From NCBI GenBank assembly GCA_905215695.1, contig CAJMQN010000001.1, positions 124,001-188,000 of the forward strand: 64,000 nucleotides of DNA. The letters are read 5' to 3'. This document shows positions 41,819 through 50,117 of this stretch, piece after piece. This DNA is from an uncultured bacterium (GTDB taxonomy: Bacteria > Bacillota > Clostridia > Christensenellales > HGM11417). A model generated the notes under the pieces. It was not told where the DNA came from. It saw only the letters and a list, made by a program, of their open reading frames with translations, and searched no databases. Position 1 is the first letter of the stretch, and every line of letters starts with the position of its first letter. Both the position numbers and the translations under genes were made by a program.

Positions 41819-43090
41819 ATGAATCCGCAAATGATGGAACAATATACGGCAATCCTTCGGGAAGAGCTTGTGCCCGCGCTGGGATGCACCGAACCGATTG
41901 CGATTGCGCTTGCGAGCGCAAAGGCGCGGGATGTGCTCGGCGGTCTGCCCGAGCGTCTTCTCGTGCGGTGCAGCGGCAACCTTGTGAAGAATGTCAAATG
42001 CGTCGTCGTACCGAATACCAAAAATCTTATCGGAATCGAGGCGAGCGCCGTTGTCGGCGCGGTTGGCGGCGAGGTTTCCAAGGATATGGAGGTGCTCTCG
42101 GGCGTCACGGAAGAGCAAGTTGCGCTTTCCCGTCGCCTGCTCGCGGAGAAAATTTGCAGGGTGGAGCTTTTGGAGACGCCCCTGAACCTGCACTTGCAGG
42201 TGCGCGCGGAGCGGGGAGAGGACTGGGCGGAGGTGGAGATCAAAAACCTTCACAATCATATTACCCGGGTGGAGAAGAACGGAAAAGCGCTCTATGTGGC
42301 GGAGGAGAGCGGGGACAAGTACTGCGGCGTGCTGACCGACCGCGGGTGTCTGTCCGTGGACGGCATCATCGAATATGCGAACGAGTGCGCGCCCGATCTT
42401 CTGCGGGAGTTGTTCTCGCCCCAAATAAACTGCAATCTCGCGATTGCGGAGGAGGGGCTTTCGGGAAAGTACGGCGTTGGGATTGGACTCTCCATCGTCA
42501 CGCACGATCGCTCGCTCTCGGGCAGGATCAAGGGCTATGCTTCGGCGGCTTCCGAGGCGCGCATGAGCGGCTGCGTGCTCCCTGTCATTACCAATTCCGG
42601 GAGCGGAAATCAGGGTATTGCGGCATCCGTTCCCGTGGTGGTATTCGCGCGGGAGACAGGATTTCCCGAGGAGCGTCTGCTCCGCGCACTCGCGATCTCC
42701 AATCTTCTGACCATCTATCAAAAGACCTTTATCGGCAGACTGTCGGCGTTCTGCGGCGCGGTGAGCGCGTCGGTCTCGAGCGGCGCGGCGGTGACCTACC
42801 TCACGGGCGGCACTCCCGAGCAGATCAAGATGACCCTCGTCAACGCCCTTGCCAACGTCTCGGGCATTGTCTGCGACGGCGCGAAGGCTTCCTGCGGCGC
42901 GAAGATTGCCGCGAGTCTCGAGGCGGCGATGACGGGACACTATCTCGCGATGGACAATCGGTTCTATCAGCCGCACACGGGGATTTTGCAGTCGGACGTT
43001 GACGGTACGATTACGGCGGTGGGGCGAATGGCGACCGAGGGCATGAAGGACACCGACCGCGTCATTCTCAATATTATGTTGGGAAAATAA
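41819..43090 (+). CDS. L-cysteine desulfidase / UPF0597 family (CyuA-like)
   Basis: A 423-residue iron-sulfur lyase of the CyuA/UPF0597 family. ALGCTEPIAIALA (Cys23), SGSGNQGIAASVPV, the FCGAVSA region and IVCDGAKASCGAKIA supply the conserved cysteines and the serine/threonine-rich motif. Characterised members split L-cysteine into pyruvate, sulfide and ammonia with a [4Fe-4S] cluster. It follows the DUF3899-like gene by 19 bp and ends at a strong terminator, so it is the last gene of the opp operon. This suggests that peptides taken up by Opp supply cysteine for catabolism. Confidence 0.87.
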   Translation: MNPQMMEQYTAILREELVPALGCTEPIAIALASAKARDVLGGLPERLLVRCSGNLVKNVKCVVVPNTKNLIGIEASAVVGAVGGEVSKDMEVLSGVTEEQVALSRRLLAEKICRVELLETPLNLHLQVRAERGEDWAEVEIKNLHNHITRVEKNGKALYVAEESGDKYCGVLTDRGCLSVDGIIEYANECAPDLLRELFSPQINCNLAIAEEGLSGKYGVGIGLSIVTHDRSLSGRIKGYASAASEARMSGCVLPVITNSGSGNQGIAASVPVVVFARETGFPEERLLRALAISNLLTIYQKTFIGRLSAFCGAVSASVSSGAAVTYLTGGTPEQIKMTLVNALANVSGIVCDGAKASCGAKIAASLEAAMTGHYLAMDNRFYQPHTGILQSDVDGTITAVGRMATEGMKDTDRVILNIMLGK

Positions 43091-43115
43091 ATTCCCACGC
43101 TTGGAAAATGAATTT

Positions 43116-43145
43116 CCGCCCGGACAGAACCGGGCGGTTTTTTTT
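43116..43145 (+). terminator. Terminator of the opp operon
   Basis: CCGCCCGG and CCGGGCGG enclose a 6-base loop and are followed by eight or more T. Confidence 0.92.
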
Positions 43146-43196
43146 ACAATTCTTTAACATAATTTTGACAAAAATCCTGCAAAGTTATGATACAAT
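43143..43196 (+). promoter_or_regulatory. Three PhoP/PhoB-type boxes and promoter of the two-component operon
   Basis: TTTACA (43143), TTAACA (43154) and TTGACA (43165) repeat with an exact 11-bp period, the arrangement bound by PhoP/PhoB-class (OmpR-family) regulators. The third box doubles as a -35. Candidate -10 boxes are TATGAT (43186, 15-bp spacer) and TACAAT (43191, 20-bp spacer), both off the ideal 17 bp as expected for an activated promoter. Autoregulation by the regulator at 43224 is likely. Confidence 0.65.
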
Positions 43197-43223
43197 GGGA
43201 TAAAAATAAGGGGGGAATCTCAC

Positions 43224-43895
43224 ATGGCAAAAATTCTGGTGGCGGAGGACGATAGTGCGCTTCGGGAATTCGTGTGCGCGAGCCTTGCCGGCGCGGGATA
43301 CGAGCCCGTACCCTGTTCGGACGGGGAGAGCGCCTTTCTCCGTCTGTCCGAAGAACCCTTCGATATGCTCATCAGCGACATCATGATGCCCGGAATGGAT
43401 GGGTTTCGGCTCGCGGAGCGCGTGCGGGCAAAGGACAAAAATCTTCCCATTCTGTTTATGACCGCGCTGGAGGACAAACCCTCGCAGGAACGCGGCTACC
43501 GGCTCGGTATCGACGACTATGTGGTCAAGCCCTTTGATGCGGACCTGTTTCTCCTGCGCGTTGCGGCGCTTTTGCGCCGCGCGAAGATCGAGACGGACGC
43601 GGAACTCGTTGCGGGCAATTTCACCATGAACCGGGAGGAGCATACCGCCTATCTGAACGGAGAGGAACTTCCCCTGACCGTGCGGGAATTCGACCTTCTC
43701 TTCAAACTGCTTTCCTACCCCAAAAAGACCTTTACGCGTTCCCGACTCATGACGGAATTCTGGGACTTCGATTCCTCGGCGACCTCGCGGACAGTGGACG
43801 TCTATATGGCAAAACTCCGCGAAAAGACCGCGGCTTGCGACGGTTTCGAGCTCGTGACCGTGCACGGTCTCGGCTACAAGGCGGTGCTCAAGTGA
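43224..43895 (+). CDS. OmpR/PhoB-family response regulator
   Basis: A 223-residue response regulator. The receiver domain has acidic AEDD near residue 8, phospho-acceptor Asp52 in ISDIMMPGMDG, Thr in FMTAL and Lys in VVKPFDADL. The C-terminal winged helix (LTVREFDLLFKLL...TSRTVDVYMAKLREK...TVHGLGYKAV) is OmpR-type. It starts after GGGGGAA and overlaps the kinase gene by 4 bp. An upstream array of 11-bp-spaced TTNACA boxes supports a PhoP/PhoB-like subgroup, but the signal is not known. Confidence 0.93.
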   Translation: MAKILVAEDDSALREFVCASLAGAGYEPVPCSDGESAFLRLSEEPFDMLISDIMMPGMDGFRLAERVRAKDKNLPILFMTALEDKPSQERGYRLGIDDYVVKPFDADLFLLRVAALLRRAKIETDAELVAGNFTMNREEHTAYLNGEELPLTVREFDLLFKLLSYPKKTFTRSRLMTEFWDFDSSATSRTVDVYMAKLREKTAACDGFELVTVHGLGYKAVLK

Positions 43896-44941
43896 GGCGG
43901 CGGACGGGGAGAGGGTTTTCCCTCATGGGGGCGTTTCTCTTTTTTCTCACCATTGCCGCGACGGTGACCGTTGCCGTCCTTGTCTATGCCTACTGCGCGG
44001 AGCGAAGCGGGGGAAACCGCGGTCTCATCGCAGGGGTCATGCTCGGAACCATTGCGGTTCTTTCCTTTCTATGCACGCTCGCAGATTTTGTCCGCCGCAG
44101 GCTTATGGTCGAACGCCCGGTTCGGGAAATTCTCGCCACGACCGACAGACTCGCTTCGGGGGATTTTTCGGTGCGGTTACAACTTCGTCACCCCTTCGAC
44201 AGGTATGACGAGTACGATCTCATCGCGGAAAATCTCAACCGCACGGCGGCGGAACTCTCCAAGACGGAGGTTTTGCGCACGGATTTCGTCTCCAACGTCT
44301 CGCATGAGCTCAAGACCCCGCTTGCGGTCATTCGGAATTATGCCGCCGCGCTCCGGGACGCGAAATTGTCCCCCGAACTCCGGGAAAAATATGCGCAGAC
44401 CCTCGTGGAGACCTCGGAGCGGCTGACCGGACTCGTCGGCAACGTGCTCCGGCTGAACAAGCTCGAAAATCAGGAGATTCTTCCCGAATCCGTGCCCGTC
44501 GCGCTCGGAGAAATGCTTCGGGAGTCGGTGCTCGGATTCGAGGAGCTCCTCGAGCGCAAGTCTCTCGAGCTCGAGTGTGAAATCGAGGACGCGGAGATTT
44601 GTTCCATTCCCGGCTATCTCGAAATCGTGTTTCAGAATTTGCTTTCGAACGCGGTCAAGTTTACGCCTGCGGGCGGAAAAATTACCCTTTCCCTGCGCGA
44701 GACGGGAGAGCGCGTAGAGGTGCGGGTCGCAGACACGGGCGTCGGGATTCCGCCGGAGGTGGGCGCGCATATCTTTGAAAAATTTTATCAGGGCGACCCC
44801 TCTCATGCGGGCGAGGGGAACGGACTCGGGCTCGCCCTCGTAAAAAAGGTCATCGACCGATTGGGCGGGGAGATTGAGGTGGAGAGCACGCTCGGAAAAG
44901 GAAGCGTCTTTACCCTTCGGCTGGGGAGAAAGCAGCCGTGA
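43892..44941 (+). CDS. Sensor histidine kinase
   Basis: A 349-residue membrane kinase starting at GTG inside the regulator stop (GTGA). Two adjacent membrane helices (about 12-35 and 47-66) leave almost no external sensor domain. A HAMP-like linker (PVREILATTDRLASGDFSVRL), HisKA with His138 in NVSHELKTPLAVIRNY, and HATPase_c (NLLSNAVKFTPAGG, VADTGVGIPPE, GLGLALVKKV) follow. The lack of an external domain suggests sensing within the membrane or through a partner, possibly the membrane protein encoded next. Confidence 0.92.
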   Translation: MRRRTGRGFSLMGAFLFFLTIAATVTVAVLVYAYCAERSGGNRGLIAGVMLGTIAVLSFLCTLADFVRRRLMVERPVREILATTDRLASGDFSVRLQLRHPFDRYDEYDLIAENLNRTAAELSKTEVLRTDFVSNVSHELKTPLAVIRNYAAALRDAKLSPELREKYAQTLVETSERLTGLVGNVLRLNKLENQEILPESVPVALGEMLRESVLGFEELLERKSLELECEIEDAEICSIPGYLEIVFQNLLSNAVKFTPAGGKITLSLRETGERVEVRVADTGVGIPPEVGAHIFEKFYQGDPSHAGEGNGLGLALVKKVIDRLGGEIEVESTLGKGSVFTLRLGRKQP

Positions 44942-45849
44942 AAGAACCCGGAAAACTCCTCGCTTGGCTCCGCCGTCCGCACGGCTTGCCCCTCGCGCTC
45001 TTCTACGTTTGGACGGCGGGAGTGATTGCGGGCGCGGTGACATTTGCGGCAATGAAACCGGAATCGACCGCGCTTGCCGCGGTCGGCTACGCACTCTACG
45101 GGCTCGCCGCACTCTCCCTCGGCTACGCCGTCTATACCGCGGTCTATTTCTTTCCGCGCGTTCGGCGGCGCGTCTCGCAGTGGGCGGAAAAGTACGAATT
45201 TACCTCGGGACTTCTGCGGAATTTCGGATTCCGTACGCTTGTATTCGCCCTCGTCTCGCTCTCCGTGAGCGCGGCTTACGCGGTGTTTTCGGGGGTGGTG
45301 GCGGTAATTTCGCTGTCCGTGTGGTACGGCGCGCTCGCCGCGTATTATCTTTTGTTGACCTCTCTGCGGGGGAGCGTCATGTTGAGCCGGCGCCGGGGCA
45401 GGAATCTCGGCGAGGAAGAGCGGACGGCGCGGAGTCTGAAAAGCTATCGTCTCTGCGGTCTCCTTCTGGTGTTCTCCTCCGTCGCGTTCACCCCCGCGAT
45501 TGTATATGTCGCGGTGCAGGGAAATGCGGTGCGGCACGCGGGACTCATGATCTACGCGTCCGCCGCTTACGCTTTTTACAAAATTATCATGTCCGTCGTC
45601 AACCTTGTGAAGGCGCGGCGGCAGGACGATCTCGTAGTGCAGTCCCTTCGGAACGTCAACCTCGCGGACGCGATGGTCTCCGTTCTCGCCCTACAGATTG
45701 CGATGTTTCAGAATTTTTCCCCCGAAACGAACGTCGCCCTCCCGAACGCGCTGACGGGAGGCGCGGTCTGTCTTTTGACGCTCGCGTTGGGCGTCTATAT
45801 GCTCGTCGATGCGAATAGGAGAGAGAAGAATGCAAGACAAGGATTTTAA
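44938..45849 (+). CDS. Polytopic membrane protein co-transcribed with the two-component system
   Basis: A 303-residue protein with about eight hydrophobic helices, starting at GTG and overlapping the kinase stop by 4 bp. No family is recognised. The C-terminal half contains VFSSVAFTPAIVYVAVQGNAV and a helical region ending LGVYMLVDANRREKN. Its overlap with the kinase suggests it is a target or an accessory sensor of the system. Confidence 0.65.
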   Translation: MKEPGKLLAWLRRPHGLPLALFYVWTAGVIAGAVTFAAMKPESTALAAVGYALYGLAALSLGYAVYTAVYFFPRVRRRVSQWAEKYEFTSGLLRNFGFRTLVFALVSLSVSAAYAVFSGVVAVISLSVWYGALAAYYLLLTSLRGSVMLSRRRGRNLGEEERTARSLKSYRLCGLLLVFSSVAFTPAIVYVAVQGNAVRHAGLMIYASAAYAFYKIIMSVVNLVKARRQDDLVVQSLRNVNLADAMVSVLALQIAMFQNFSPETNVALPNALTGGAVCLLTLALGVYMLVDANRREKNARQGF

Positions 45850-46207
45850 ATTTACCTATACCGCGCCTGCCCCCGACGAGCGGCGGGAGATAGAGGGGAT
45901 TCGGAACCGCTATTTGCCCCCCGACGAGCGCGCCGAGAAAATGGCGCGCTTGCGTGCGCTGGACCGCCGTGCCCGCCGTCCGCCCTTTTTTGCGGCGCTT
46001 GGACTCGGCGCAGGGGGAACGCTCCTCTTTGGACTGGGCATGAGCATGGTCCTCGAGTGGGGACTTTTTGTCTGGGGCGTTTTGACCTCTGTGCTGGGCG
46101 CGGGGATTGCCGCGTTCGCCTATCCCGCGGGCAAATTCCTGCGCCGCAGGTGCAGGGAGAAGTATGCGCCCGAAATTCTCGCTTTGAGCGAGGAACTGAC
46201 CAAATAG
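45830..46207 (+). CDS. Small two-helix membrane protein, paralogue 1
   Basis: A 125-residue protein. The start at 45830 is set by AGGAG about 8 bases upstream and overlaps the preceding gene by 20 bp. A charged N-terminal half with YLPPDERAEKMARLRALDRRARRP is followed by two helices (PFFAALGLGAGGTLLFGLGMSM and a second ending AFAYPAG), then a basic segment and KYAPEILALSEEL. The same layout is found in the protein at 46294. No known domain is recognised. Confidence 0.6.
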   Translation: MQDKDFKFTYTAPAPDERREIEGIRNRYLPPDERAEKMARLRALDRRARRPPFFAALGLGAGGTLLFGLGMSMVLEWGLFVWGVLTSVLGAGIAAFAYPAGKFLRRRCREKYAPEILALSEELTK

Positions 46208-46208
46208 T

Positions 46209-46236
46209 TTTACAAAACCTTTACAAGAGATTCGCA
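46209..46236 (+). promoter_or_regulatory. Second PhoP/PhoB-type box array
   Basis: TTTACA (46209), TTTACA (46220) and the weaker TTCGCA (46231) keep an 11-bp period like the array at 43143. The array lies between the two small paralogous genes, 58 bp before the second. A possible -10 TATCAT lies at 46257-46262. An inverted pair, AGAGAT/ATCTCT, spans 46227-46253. Confidence 0.55.
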
Positions 46237-46293
46237 TTTCAAAAACATCTCTGTAGTATCATGAAACCATCAAAAGAAAAGGAGATTTTCAAA

Positions 46294-46644
46294 ATGTGGT
46301 TTCAGGTTGATGAGAAGGCAGAGGCGGAACTGATTCGAAAGAGTTACGAGGAGCGCGGGGAGAGCAAGCTCGAAAAACTCCGCAGGCTGGACCGCAAGGT
46401 CAAGCGCCCGGGCATGATTTTTGCGCTGATTTTCGGCATCGCGGGCGCGCTGGTGCTGGGGACGGGCATGTGCCTTGCGATGAAGGTCATAGGCGATTTT
46501 ATGGCGCTGGGCATCGTGGTCGGCTGTGTAGGGATTGCGATGGTCTCTTTAAACTATTTTCTCTACCGCGCAATTTTCAACGCGCGCAGGAAGAAGTATG
46601 CGAAGGAAATTCTCGATTTGAGCGGGGAGCTCTTGGGCGAATAA
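46294..46644 (+). CDS. Small two-helix membrane protein, paralogue 2
   Basis: A 116-residue protein starting MWFQVDEKAEAEL at 46294, with AAGGAG 9 bases upstream; an earlier in-frame ATG (46261) lacks a ribosome binding site. It shares with the protein at 45830 the pattern LRRLDRKVKRP, two hydrophobic helices, and a basic RRKKYAKEILDLSGEL end, so the two arose by tandem duplication. It has its own box array for the OmpR-type regulator and precedes ligD by 28 bp. Confidence 0.6.
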   Translation: MWFQVDEKAEAELIRKSYEERGESKLEKLRRLDRKVKRPGMIFALIFGIAGALVLGTGMCLAMKVIGDFMALGIVVGCVGIAMVSLNYFLYRAIFNARRKKYAKEILDLSGELLGE

Positions 46645-46672
46645 AATTTGCCGCACGGACAATAATGTCTGT

Positions 46673-49114
46673 ATGGAAAAATTGAGAGAGTACCGCAAAA
46701 AGCGGGATTTCGGGCGGACGGGGGAGCCTTCGGGCGAAACCCGCGGCGAAAAGAAAGATAAAAAACTGAAATATGTCGTGCAGTATCATGTCGCGACGCG
46801 GACGCACTACGATTTCCGGTTGGAGTGGAAGGGCGTTCTCTTAAGCTGGGCGGTTCCGAAGGGACCGTCCTTTCGGCTTGGGGACAAACGGCTCGCGGTC
46901 ATGGTGGAGGACCACCCGGTCGAATACGCGGACTTTGAGGGCGTGATCCCAAAGGGCGAGTACGGCGGCGGTCCGGTCATGCTCTGGGACGAGGGAAACT
47001 GGATACCCGAAAACGACCCCGACGAGGGACTGCGGGAAGGCTCTCTGAAATTTTGCGTCGAGGGCGAACGCTTAAAGGGGCGCTGGGCGCTCGTCCGCAT
47101 GAAAACGGAGGACGGAGACAGGAATTGGCTTCTTTTAAAGGAACGGGACGAGTACGCGCGGGAGGACGAGGGCATTCCTGAAATTCCTACGAGCGTGCGG
47201 AGCGGGCGCACTGTTTCGGAGATTCTCGCGGAAGAGGACCCTTCCGCCAAAAAGAATCCCTTTCAGAGCGCGGAGGTCGAACTCGCGAAACTTGCCGAGC
47301 GCGTGCCCGAAGGAAAAGAATGGCTGTTCGAGGTCAAGTTTGACGGCTATCGTATTCTCGCGTTTACGGAAGGGGGCAGGACAAGGCTTCTCACCCGGGG
47401 CGGCAAGGATTTTTCGGACAAGTTCCGCGCCGTTGCGGACGCGGTTTCGAGTTGGGCGAAGGGGCGCGCCGCGGTTTTGGACGGCGAGATGGTGGTGCCG
47501 GACGAATCGGGAAGAACGGACTTTCAGGCTTTGCAGAGCTATGTCAAGCGCCCGACGGGGAAATACCTCGTGTATATGGTGTTCGACCTTTTGGCGCTCG
47601 AAGGGGAGGACTTCAGGGAGCGCCCTCTGATAGAACGAAAGACAAAGCTCGCGGAAATCCTCGAGGGCGCGCCGGACTGTCTCAAAGTCTCCCGGCACGT
47701 CGAGGGCAAGGGCAAAGAGAGCCTGAAAGCGGCGGAGAAGGCGGGCTTTGAGGGCATTGTCGCAAAGCGCGCCTCTTCGCCCTACCGCGGAGAACGCAAC
47801 GGGGACTGGGTCAAACTCAAATGCTATCTCCGTCAGGAATTTGTGCTCGGCGGCTGCACCCGCACGGGCAAAAAGGAAGGGGTGAGTGCGCTCCTTCTCG
47901 GCGTGTACGAGGGCAAGAGCTTTCGCTACGCCGGGCGCGCGGGTACGGGTCTGACCCTGAAAGAGGGCGCGGAGCTCTATGAGAAACTGAAAGGTTACGG
48001 GATTCCCGAACCTGCCTTTGAAAACCCGCCCCGGGCACGGAGCGGGGAGGAGACGCTTTGGCTCAAACCTGTACTCGTCTGCGAAGTGCAGTTCGCGGAG
48101 TGGACGGGGGAGGGCGTCCTGCGGCAGGCGAGTTTCAAGGGGCTGCGCGAGGACAAGGACCCCCGAGAGGTCGTGCGCGAGAGACCTGAATCGGAAGAAT
48201 CTTCCGAAGCGCGGAGACCCGCAACCAAGAAGAAGTCCGCAAAAAAGCGTGGAGGGGACTCGCCCGAGGTGTGCGGAATTTCCATCAGCAGTCCGGACAA
48301 AATTGTGTTCAAGAGACCCGAAGTCACAAAACTCGAGGTGGTACGGTACTACGAAAGGGCGGCGCCGCGCATGCTCGCCTATGCCGAGGGGCGTGTGCTC
48401 TCGGTGGTGCGGTGTCACAAGGGCGTAGGGGAATCCTGCTTTTTCAAGAAACACCCCGCGGGCGAGAGTGCGGGAACGGAGATCGTGCCCGTCGCAAATT
48501 CGGAGGGCGAGGTGTCCGACTATTTCTGTTTAAAGGACGAACGCGGACTGATCTCGGAGGCACAGCTCGGCAGTATCGAGTTTCACATCTGGGGCAGTCG
48601 GGCAAAGACCCTCGAAAAACCGGACATGATGGTCTTTGACCTCGACCCCGACGAAGGAATGCCTTTAGAACAGGTGCGGCAAGGCGTGCGCGACCTAAAG
48701 AGCGTATTGGACGAATTGGGGCTGAAATCCTTTTTAAAGACGACGGGGGGAAAGGGCTATCACGTGGTGCTGCCCTTTCGTCCGTCGGCGGAATGGGAGG
48801 CGTTTCACGACTTTGCGCGGCGGATTGCCGAGGTCATGGCGGAGAAGTGGCCGGAACGCTACACGGCGAACATGCGGAAGAGCAAACGCAGCGGGCGAAT
48901 CTTTATCGACTGGGTGCGAAACGGTCGCGGAGCGACGAGCGTTGCGCCCTATTCCCTGCGGGCGAGACCGGGCGCAAAGGTTTCCGTGCCGCTCGCCTGG
49001 AGCGAGCTCGACAGGGTCGCGCCGGACGGAATCGACCTCTTCGGCGCGCTCGAACGCCTGAAAAAAAGCGACCCTTGGAAGGATTACTTCCGGGTCGATC
49101 AAGAATTGAAATAA
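46673..49114 (+). CDS. ligD: ATP-dependent DNA ligase LigD (PE-LIG-POL)
   Basis: An 813-residue multidomain end-joining enzyme with domain order phosphoesterase, ligase, polymerase. The PE domain (about 1-150) has YVVQYHVATRTHYDFRLEW and IPKGEYGGGP. The ligase domain has the adenylated Lys222 in EVKFDGYR, DGEMVV, FEGIVAKR and WVKLKCY. The POL (primase-like) domain (about 530-813) has MMVFDLDPDEG with the catalytic Asp pair and TTGGKGYHVVLPF. LigD with Ku repairs double-strand breaks by non-homologous end joining. No ku gene is in the window. The start has no clear ribosome binding site and may be translationally coupled to the gene 28 bp upstream. Confidence 0.92.
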   Translation: MEKLREYRKKRDFGRTGEPSGETRGEKKDKKLKYVVQYHVATRTHYDFRLEWKGVLLSWAVPKGPSFRLGDKRLAVMVEDHPVEYADFEGVIPKGEYGGGPVMLWDEGNWIPENDPDEGLREGSLKFCVEGERLKGRWALVRMKTEDGDRNWLLLKERDEYAREDEGIPEIPTSVRSGRTVSEILAEEDPSAKKNPFQSAEVELAKLAERVPEGKEWLFEVKFDGYRILAFTEGGRTRLLTRGGKDFSDKFRAVADAVSSWAKGRAAVLDGEMVVPDESGRTDFQALQSYVKRPTGKYLVYMVFDLLALEGEDFRERPLIERKTKLAEILEGAPDCLKVSRHVEGKGKESLKAAEKAGFEGIVAKRASSPYRGERNGDWVKLKCYLRQEFVLGGCTRTGKKEGVSALLLGVYEGKSFRYAGRAGTGLTLKEGAELYEKLKGYGIPEPAFENPPRARSGEETLWLKPVLVCEVQFAEWTGEGVLRQASFKGLREDKDPREVVRERPESEESSEARRPATKKKSAKKRGGDSPEVCGISISSPDKIVFKRPEVTKLEVVRYYERAAPRMLAYAEGRVLSVVRCHKGVGESCFFKKHPAGESAGTEIVPVANSEGEVSDYFCLKDERGLISEAQLGSIEFHIWGSRAKTLEKPDMMVFDLDPDEGMPLEQVRQGVRDLKSVLDELGLKSFLKTTGGKGYHVVLPFRPSAEWEAFHDFARRIAEVMAEKWPERYTANMRKSKRSGRIFIDWVRNGRGATSVAPYSLRARPGAKVSVPLAWSELDRVAPDGIDLFGALERLKKSDPWKDYFRVDQELK

Positions 49115-49117
49115 TTT

Positions 49118-49154
49118 AAAAATGTACGGATTTTTAGAAAATCCGTACATTTTT
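49118..49154. terminator. Bidirectional terminator between ligD and yitT
   Basis: A perfect 17-bp stem (arm AAAAATGTACGGATTTT) with a TAG loop and T runs on both strands. The stem sequence matches the terminator at 10630-10669. Confidence 0.9.
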
Positions 49155-49156
49155 GT

Positions 49157-50011
49157 TTAAATACTTCGCCAACCCTTTCCGTACACCTCGTTCGCCGCAC
49201 AGACGATGACGAACGCGCCGCTGTCAATCTCCTTGACCGCGCGCTTTAGGAGGGTGAGCTGATTTGCGCGGATACAGGTCAGGAGCACGTCCTTGGGGAG
49301 TCGGGTGTACATACCCGTGCCGTTTAAGAGGGTGATGCCTCGGGGACTCGAGGTGAGCAGGTATTCGGAAATTTCCGCGGACTTCTCGGTGATGACGTAA
49401 CAGAGCTTTGCCTGATTGAACCCGACGACAATGGTGTCGCTGATTTTCGCGCTGATAAAGATGAGAATGAGCGCGTACAGGACGTTTTCGGGGTTGTGCA
49501 TGACGACTGCGGCAAGAATGACGATGAGACTGTCGAATACGGCGACATGCGCCGGAATGCCGAGGACGGGAAACCAATGATAGGTGACCCTGCCGAGGAG
49601 CTCGGTACCCCCGCTCGAAACCTCGTACTTGATGAAGAGTCCGATACCGATTCCCTGAAGGATACCGCCGTACATTGCGGCGAGAATGGGGTTGTCCGTG
49701 ATCGGGGGAATGAAGGCGAAAAGGTCGGTAAACAGTCCGAGCACGACGGTCGTCAAAAGACAGCGGAGAATGAACTTCCAACCCATGAGCCGGAAGCCGA
49801 GAATGAGAATGGGAATGTTGATGACGACGATAAAGACGCCCGCGGGGAGACCGGTCAGAATGTGAATGAGGGAGGCGGCGCCGCTGACCCCGCCGCCCAC
49901 GATTTCGCAGGGAATGAGGAATACGCGGACGCTCAAGGCGTAACTGATACAGCCGAGGATCATAAAGAGATATCTCTTCCACTCCCGCAGGGCAAAGCGA
50001 TTCGTTTTCAT
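49157..50011 (-). CDS. YitT family membrane protein (DUF2179)
   Basis: A 284-residue protein. The N-terminal part is a five- to six-helix YitT membrane domain (SYALSVRVFLIPCEIVGGGVSGAASL, GILQGIGIGLFIKYEVSSGGTELLG). The C-terminal 80 residues are a soluble DUF2179 domain (VITEKSAEISEYLL, RGITLLNGTGMYT). The function is unknown in general. The ATG at 50011 has a consensus promoter only 6 bases upstream and no Shine-Dalgarno site, so the message may be leaderless. The longer upstream frame is rejected for that reason. Confidence 0.88.
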   Translation of the reverse strand: MKTNRFALREWKRYLFMILGCISYALSVRVFLIPCEIVGGGVSGAASLIHILTGLPAGVFIVVINIPILILGFRLMGWKFILRCLLTTVVLGLFTDLFAFIPPITDNPILAAMYGGILQGIGIGLFIKYEVSSGGTELLGRVTYHWFPVLGIPAHVAVFDSLIVILAAVVMHNPENVLYALILIFISAKISDTIVVGFNQAKLCYVITEKSAEISEYLLTSSPRGITLLNGTGMYTRLPKDVLLTCIRANQLTLLKRAVKEIDSGAFVIVCAANEVYGKGWRSI

Positions 50012-50017
50012 AGAAGT

Positions 50018-50046
50018 ATTATAGAACTCCCAAAAGAAATGTGCAA
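50018..50046 (-). promoter_or_regulatory. Promoter of yitT, apparently leaderless
   Basis: Minus-strand TTGCAC (50046-50041), a 17-bp spacer and TATAAT (50023-50018), then 6 bases to the ATG at 50011. This is the same geometry as the AraC gene promoter at 7080-7108. Confidence 0.65.
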
Positions 50047-50117
50047 CCTTCCGAAGAAAGATTGCGACAAACGATAACAGATTGAACGAAACGGATGCGC
50101 AAATTGCGCGAAATTCG

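Noticed and set aside
46673..49114. A Ku gene adjacent to ligD
   Set aside because: No neighbouring ORF resembles Ku; it may be elsewhere in the genome.
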